Origin: Firmicutes bacterium CAG:460 | GTDB lineage: Bacteria > Bacillota_I > Bacilli_A > RF39 > UBA660 | Length of the DNA stretch: 27,272 nt | Reading direction: 5' to 3' | NCBI GenBank assembly: GCA_000437355.1 | Contig: FR899753.1 | Span: 41,568 to 68,839 of the forward strand | Shown: piece after piece, positions 24,042 through 27,272 of the stretch | Layout: every line of letters starts with the position of its first letter | Position numbering within the stretch: position 1 is the first letter of the stretch | The notes under the pieces: generated by a model | What the model was told of the DNA's origin: nothing | What the model saw: only the letters and a program-made list of their open reading frames with translations | The model's database searches: none | Made by a program: the position numbers and the translations under genes

Positions 24042-25457
24042 TTACTTAAGTCTATTTAATATTTCTTCTTTACCAATTAAATAAAGTGTATCTGCTAATT
24101 CTGGTCCATGCATTATACCACTTGCTGCTATTCTAATTGGCATAAATAACATTTTTCCTTTAACTCCAGCTTTTTCTTTTACATTATTTATTACTTCTTG
24201 TAATGCTTCAACACTCCAGTTACTTGTAGATTTAATTTCTTCTTTAAATACTTCAACAACTTTAGGTATTACTTCATCACTTTCCATAAATTCTTTTGCT
24301 TCAGCATCAATAACAAATTCTTTATTAAAGAAACTACTTGTTAATTCATTTATTTCTTTACCATAATTTAAATGACTCTTATATATTAATAATAAATGAT
24401 TAAGCCATTCTTCACTTTTATCACATTCATTACTAAAATATTTTTTAATCCAACTTAAATACTTTTCATCATCCATTTTATTTATATATTGATGATTAAA
24501 CCATTTTAATTTTTTAACATCATACTGACTGGATGATTTACTAATTCTTTCTTCATTGAAATTACTAATTAGTTCTTCCATTGAAAATACTTCTTGATTA
24601 GTTTCTGGGCTCCATCCAAGTAATGATAAATAGTTTACAATTGCTTCAGGTAAATATCCTTCATTATAAAGGTCCATAAATGAGGCATCACCGTTTCTTT
24701 TAGATAATTTATTTCCATCTTCTCCAAGAACCATTGCTACATGGATATATGTTGGTTTTTCCCATCCAAATGCTTCATATAATAAGTTATATTTAGCTGT
24801 TTGGTCTAAATATTCTTTACCACGAATTACATGAGTTATTTCCATTAAATGGTCATCAATTACATTGGCAAAATTATATGTTGGAAAACCATCACTTTTA
24901 AGTAGTATTTGGTCATCTAAAATACTATTATCTATTTTAACTTTTCCATATATTAAATCTTCAACAATTGTTACTCCTTCTTTTGGCATCTTTTGTCTTA
25001 TTACATATGGAACATTATTTTTTAAATTTTCTTCTATTTTTTCTTTACTTAATCTAGAACATCTTCCATCATATAAAAATGGTTTCTTTCTTGCATCAGC
25101 TTTTTCTCTCATTTTAGTAAGTTCTTCTTCACTACAAAAACAATAGTAAGCTTTTCCCATTTCTACTAATTTTAAAGCATATTCTTTATAAATATCTTTT
25201 CTTTTACTTTGAATATATGGTCCAAAATTTCCTTCATTATTTGGTCCTTCATCAATTTTAAAACCACATAAGTCTAAGGTGTTATAGATAAAATCTATCG
25301 CACCTTCTACTTCACGTTCTTGGTCTGTATCTTCGATTCTTAGGATAAAATCTCCATTATACTTCTTAGCAAGTAAATATTCAAAAATTGCTGTTCTTAA
25401 ATTCCCAATATGCATAAATCCAGTTGGACTTGGTGCATAACGTGTTCTTACTTTCAT
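24042..25457 (-). CDS. gltX: Glutamyl-tRNA synthetase
   Basis: 471 aa from the ATG at 25457, with GAGG nine bases upstream. A start at 25478 would overlap mazF and has no better site. Class I signatures: RYAPSPTGFMHIGNLRTAIF (HIGN at 16-19), then FILRIEDTDQER, and GEDGNKLSKRNGDASF (KLSKR). The C-terminal all-helical anticodon-binding domain runs to the end (ASGIMHGPELADTLYLIGKE). In organisms without GlnRS it charges both tRNA-Glu and tRNA-Gln; which applies here is not visible. Middle gene of the mazE-uppS operon, 4 bases after mazF. Confidence 0.97.
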   Translation of the reverse strand: MKVRTRYAPSPTGFMHIGNLRTAIFEYLLAKKYNGDFILRIEDTDQEREVEGAIDFIYNTLDLCGFKIDEGPNNEGNFGPYIQSKRKDIYKEYALKLVEMGKAYYCFCSEEELTKMREKADARKKPFLYDGRCSRLSKEKIEENLKNNVPYVIRQKMPKEGVTIVEDLIYGKVKIDNSILDDQILLKSDGFPTYNFANVIDDHLMEITHVIRGKEYLDQTAKYNLLYEAFGWEKPTYIHVAMVLGEDGNKLSKRNGDASFMDLYNEGYLPEAIVNYLSLLGWSPETNQEVFSMEELISNFNEERISKSSSQYDVKKLKWFNHQYINKMDDEKYLSWIKKYFSNECDKSEEWLNHLLLIYKSHLNYGKEINELTSSFFNKEFVIDAEAKEFMESDEVIPKVVEVFKEEIKSTSNWSVEALQEVINNVKEKAGVKGKMLFMPIRIAASGIMHGPELADTLYLIGKEEILNRLK

Positions 25458-25461
25458 AAAT

Positions 25462-25806
25462 TTATACCTCTTTATCAAAGAAACTCTTTACTAAATCAAT
25501 GATATCATCATAATCTTCTTGATTACATCTTTCAATAAATTCAATATTTCTTTTTTCATAGTCAATACTTCTGATGTGTTCACATAATACTGAACCTTTG
25601 ATTTTCTTTAATTTAGCAAGTTCATAATGTGTTGGAAAAGGCTTAGTATTTTGGCTTATTGGGCACACTACTGCCATGTTTGTAAATTGATTAAACAATT
25701 TATTGCTTAATACTAATGCAGGTCTTTTCCCACTTTGTTCATGTCCTTTTATTGGACTAAAATCGATATATACGATATCTCTTTCTTTAGGTATGTACTT
25801 TACCAT
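25462..25806 (-). CDS. mazF: MazF/PemK-type endoribonuclease toxin
   Basis: 114 aa from the ATG at 25806, whose ATGGTAA overlaps the mazE stop; GGGGAAAG serves as RBS. An ATG at 25833 has no such site. The MazF signatures are present: RDIVYIDFSPIKGHEQSGKR followed by PALVLSN (the Arg of KRP is catalytic) and NMAVVCPISQNTKPFPTHYE (the Thr of the second site). VLCEHIRSIDYEKRN gives the dimer strand. MazF cuts specific RNA sequences and is held inactive by MazE. Directly followed by gltX with a 4-base gap and no terminator, so gltX mRNA is read from the toxin-antitoxin promoter unless an internal one exists. Confidence 0.9.
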   Translation of the reverse strand: MVKYIPKERDIVYIDFSPIKGHEQSGKRPALVLSNKLFNQFTNMAVVCPISQNTKPFPTHYELAKLKKIKGSVLCEHIRSIDYEKRNIEFIERCNQEDYDDIIDLVKSFFDKEV

Positions 25807-26045
25807 ATCTCTTTCCCCTTTGCTTCGTCCCATGTAAATTCTTCATCATTTACATCTGAACCTACGTATTTTTTAATTCTTTGCTTTAATGATGCTTTTT
25901 CCCTTTCAGCTTTTGTTATTATAATCTTGTTTTCATCCCTCACAATATTGATTGGGTCACCAGATTTAATATGTAAAGCTTCTAAATAAACTTTAGGTAT
26001 TCTAACGCCATTAGAATTACCCCATTTTTGTACTCTATATGCCAT
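25800..26045 (-). CDS. mazE: MazE/AbrB-type antitoxin
   Basis: 81 aa. The N-terminal ~45 residues are a swapped-hairpin AbrB/MazE DNA-binding domain: MAYRVQKWGNSNGVRIPKVY then SGDPINIVRDENKIIITKA. The C-terminal ~35 residues (LKQRIKKYVGSDVNDEEFTW, DEAKGKE) form the toxin-wrapping tail, acidic and with Trp as in known MazE. A TGGAGGG box precedes the ATG. Its stop overlaps the mazF start by 7 bases, which fixes the antitoxin-before-toxin order. It probably represses its own promoter. Confidence 0.92.
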   Translation of the reverse strand: MAYRVQKWGNSNGVRIPKVYLEALHIKSGDPINIVRDENKIIITKAEREKASLKQRIKKYVGSDVNDEEFTWDEAKGKEIW

Positions 26046-26063
26046 AATTTTCCCTCCATATAT

Positions 26064-26092
26064 AATATATACAATAGTCTATATGATGTCAA
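26064..26092 (-). promoter_or_regulatory. Promoter and candidate operator of the mazE-mazF-gltX-cysS-dac-uppS operon
   Basis: Minus strand: consensus -35 TTGACA (26092-26087), 17-base spacer, -10 TATATT (26069-26064). The spacer region contains a short inverted repeat (ATATA, 8 bases, TATAT at about 26067-26084) that could be a MazE operator. Confidence 0.7.
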
Positions 26093-26142
26093 GAGTAAAA
26101 CTAAAAGTTTTCGAAAAAATGTTGCATTTTTTTAAAACAACA

Positions 26143-26225
26143 AAAAACTGATAAGAAACTATTAATAAACTGTCCAACTTTTGGGGTTCAGTTCAAAACT
26201 ATTAGTATTTCTATCAGTTTTTATT
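26143..26225. terminator. Long imperfect hairpin, probable bidirectional terminator
   Basis: Outer arms AAAAACTGATA (26143-26153) and TATCAGTTTTT (26212-26222) pair perfectly, extended by imperfect pairing of GAAACTATTA with TAGTATTTC. An inner AACTG/CAGTT pair lies at 26169-26195. T runs flank it on both strands. It would stop transcripts of the surface gene before mazE. Confidence 0.5.
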
Positions 26226-26340
26226 TTACCATTTATACATCCATTTATAAGAATTTCAAAAATTTCTCCTTCGTCGCAATTTTACTTTCAGCAATAACTG
26301 AAATAAACCATTCATTCGATGTAATCCTAAAGATGATTAT
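26162..26340 (-). pseudogene. Frameshifted remnant of an unknown gene's 3' end
   Basis: On the minus strand one frame from 26340 reads FRITSNEWFISVIAES, then turns to a stop. The next frame, from about 26278 onward, reads NCDEGEIFEILINGCINGKI and ends FELNPKSWTVY before a TAA at 26162. Joined by one shift they would make a plausible protein C terminus of about 60 residues. There is no start or RBS. Family not recognised; it could be the end of a lost transposase or recombinase, but this is a guess. Confidence 0.4.
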
Positions 26341-26366
26341 TTATCACACTATATATATTTTGTATA

Positions 26367-27272
26367 TCATTTTACTCTCACAGGGTCACTCATACTTCCT
26401 GACCCTGATACATATTTTACCGAAGACAAAAGATTGAAGGACGGACGCACCCCACTGTTGCCGCTGACAAAGTCGTCGTCCACATAACCACTGCTAAGCA
26501 CATCGAACGCATTGTACAAATAGTCAGAATTGAGGGAAATTGTCCAATCCAATACTCCCATATACATCCAATTTATTGTTTTTATTGATGTTCCGTTTGC
26601 ATCATTACCACTATAACTATGTAATGTTTTTGTCCATGCACTTGGACTTGCTGCAAATCCATAATCTGATACATACATTAATCCTATTTTTGCATCGTAT
26701 GTTATATTTTCTACTGGAGCTACTATTTCATTTTGATATGCTACTGATGGAATTGATTTTGCTATATTATTAGACGTATTTCCTCCGACTTTCCATGTTG
26801 TTGTTGCTATTTTATTTGCCCATGTACTACCTATGTTATTTATAAAGTTTTTATTTAAATTTATTTTATTTAAATTAGACTCACTCCATGTGTTTTTTTT
26901 GGTCGCATTATTCCAATAATATTGATCTATTGATGTTAAACTTCCTTTGTAATATGATGTACTTGGAGTGCTCGTCCCATAATAATCTCCATTTGTTCCT
27001 AGTAATGCACTTGTAGCATAATCATATTTAATTAATTTTACTTTGTCTTCGAATACTCCGATTATTCTATATAAATTATCTGTTGGACATGGGTTTGTTG
27101 TTGAACCAAAGCATACAAAGTTATTTACACTTTCACTTGCTCCTGCATATCTGTATGAGTTATCACCTGCTCCATTGGTTAAACTTGAGTTATGATAGTA
27201 TAGTGAATTTTCACCTTGAGTTCCTGTATATTGAGATATGACATAATCTGCCAATAAAGTTTGATTGCTTTG
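26367..27272 (-). CDS. Secreted/surface protein with DUF6273-like C-terminal domain (5' end cut by window)
   Basis: About 301 codons; the frame is open to the right edge (preceding residues QSNQTLLADYVI), so the start lies outside. A TTG at 27254 is internal, not a start. Recognisable repeat-family words: TQGENSLYYHNSSLTNGAG, NNFVCFGSTTNPCPTDNLYR, IIGVFEDKVKLIK, TTTWKVGGNT, AKIGLMYVSDYGFAASPSAW, and the end GVRPSFNLLSSVKYVSGSG. Such proteins occur in many copies in gut Bacillota, often behind a pilin-like or signal N terminus, and are thought to be exposed on the surface. The C-terminal ~35 residues are coded by a segment of foreign composition (see the separate entry). An intrinsic hairpin at 26143-26225 may end the transcript. 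Confidence 0.7.
   Translation of the reverse strand, partial: QSNQTLLADYVISQYTGTQGENSLYYHNSSLTNGAGDNSYRYAGASESVNNFVCFGSTTNPCPTDNLYRIIGVFEDKVKLIKYDYATSALLGTNGDYYGTSTPSTSYYKGSLTSIDQYYWNNATKKNTWSESNLNKINLNKNFINNIGSTWANKIATTTWKVGGNTSNNIAKSIPSVAYQNEIVAPVENITYDAKIGLMYVSDYGFAASPSAWTKTLHSYSGNDANGTSIKTINWMYMGVLDWTISLNSDYLYNAFDVLSSGYVDDDFVSGNSGVRPSFNLLSSVKYVSGSGSMSDPVRVK
26436..26534 (-). other. Candidate DGR variable region and homing end within the surface protein gene
   Basis: Codons for LNSDYLYNAFDVLSSG and YVDDDFVSGNS (26454-26534): 23 of 27 end in C or T, and 12 end in C, in a gene that otherwise prefers A/T. The other four are TTG, GCG, GTG and GTG. The C/T-ending codons are of the kind that AAC/AAT template codons give when A is changed (GAC, TAT, AGC, GGC, CTT, TTT). 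Downstream, GGG GTG CGT CCG TCC TTC (26436-26453) forms a GC-rich block like a homing end. G+C over 26441-26510 is 40/70. Confidence 0.45.

Noticed and set aside
27252..27254. TTG as start of the right-end surface protein
   Set aside because: The frame is open upstream to the window edge and no ribosome binding site precedes it; the gene is cut by the window.
1..27272. CRISPR array, rRNA, intact insertion sequence or prophage
   Set aside because: No regularly spaced repeats, no rRNA-like sequence, and no transposase, integrase or phage structural gene was seen on either strand.

Overview
The window is strongly AT-rich (roughly 25-30% G+C by eye), uses the standard code (TGG for Trp, TGA only as stop) and carries strong AGGAGG-type ribosome binding sites. 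It has genes for undecaprenyl and cell-wall metabolism, LTA-synthase-like and LCP proteins, and an RNase J-type protein. This fits a small-genome, walled Bacillota, probably an uncultured gut lineage near the Mollicutes/Erysipelotrichia border. That placement is inference; there is no rRNA here to test it. Several promoters share a TGn-extended -10 box and a 17-base spacer, and several convergent gene pairs share one hairpin terminator that overlaps their stop codons, so the genome looks compact.

Layout. 1-2379 (minus): a secreted SH3/glucosaminidase protein ending in a dockerin, followed in the same operon by a secreted cohesin protein that runs off the left edge. 2529-7362: a small membrane protein (plus), convergent with a three-gene envelope operon (LTA-synthase-like, membrane-anchored protein, LCP protein with a C-terminal PASTA-like domain). 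7458-7532: tRNA-Gly(GCC). 7634-10763 (minus): a probable defence island beside the tRNA, with a DpnII/MboI-like PD-(D/E)XK protein, an ApeA-like HEPN protein and an unrecognised third gene. 10780-11460: a divergent promoter region, a candidate ~110-nt small RNA with its own terminator, and about 450 bases of apparently decayed sequence. 11461-12186: a membrane-linked XRE regulator. 12192-15164 (minus): an operon of a CmpB-type membrane protein, two Nudix hydrolases, a membrane-anchored flavodoxin and a GNAT acetyltransferase. 15278-20730: a helical protein of unknown function, a small helical-bundle protein, a catalytically degenerate RNase J paralogue, a degenerate deacetylase-like protein, ssb, and a tail-anchored protein of unknown function. 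20759-26045 (minus): one long operon mazE-mazF-gltX-cysS-dac-uppS. 26162-26340: a frameshifted gene remnant. 26367-27272 (minus): the 3' part of a surface protein whose last ~100 coding bases change sharply in composition.

The most striking signal is that last segment (about 26436-26534). In a gene that is otherwise very AT-rich, it is about 57% G+C over 70 bases, and 23 of 27 codons end in a pyrimidine. It is followed by an unusually GC-rich Gly-Val-Arg-Pro-Ser-Phe block near the C terminus. This is what the variable region and homing end of a diversity-generating retroelement target would look like. No reverse transcriptase or template repeat lies in the window, so the partner would have to be elsewhere. 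The second candidate system is the HEPN plus PD-(D/E)XK pair next to the tRNA, with a small RNA gene divergent from it.
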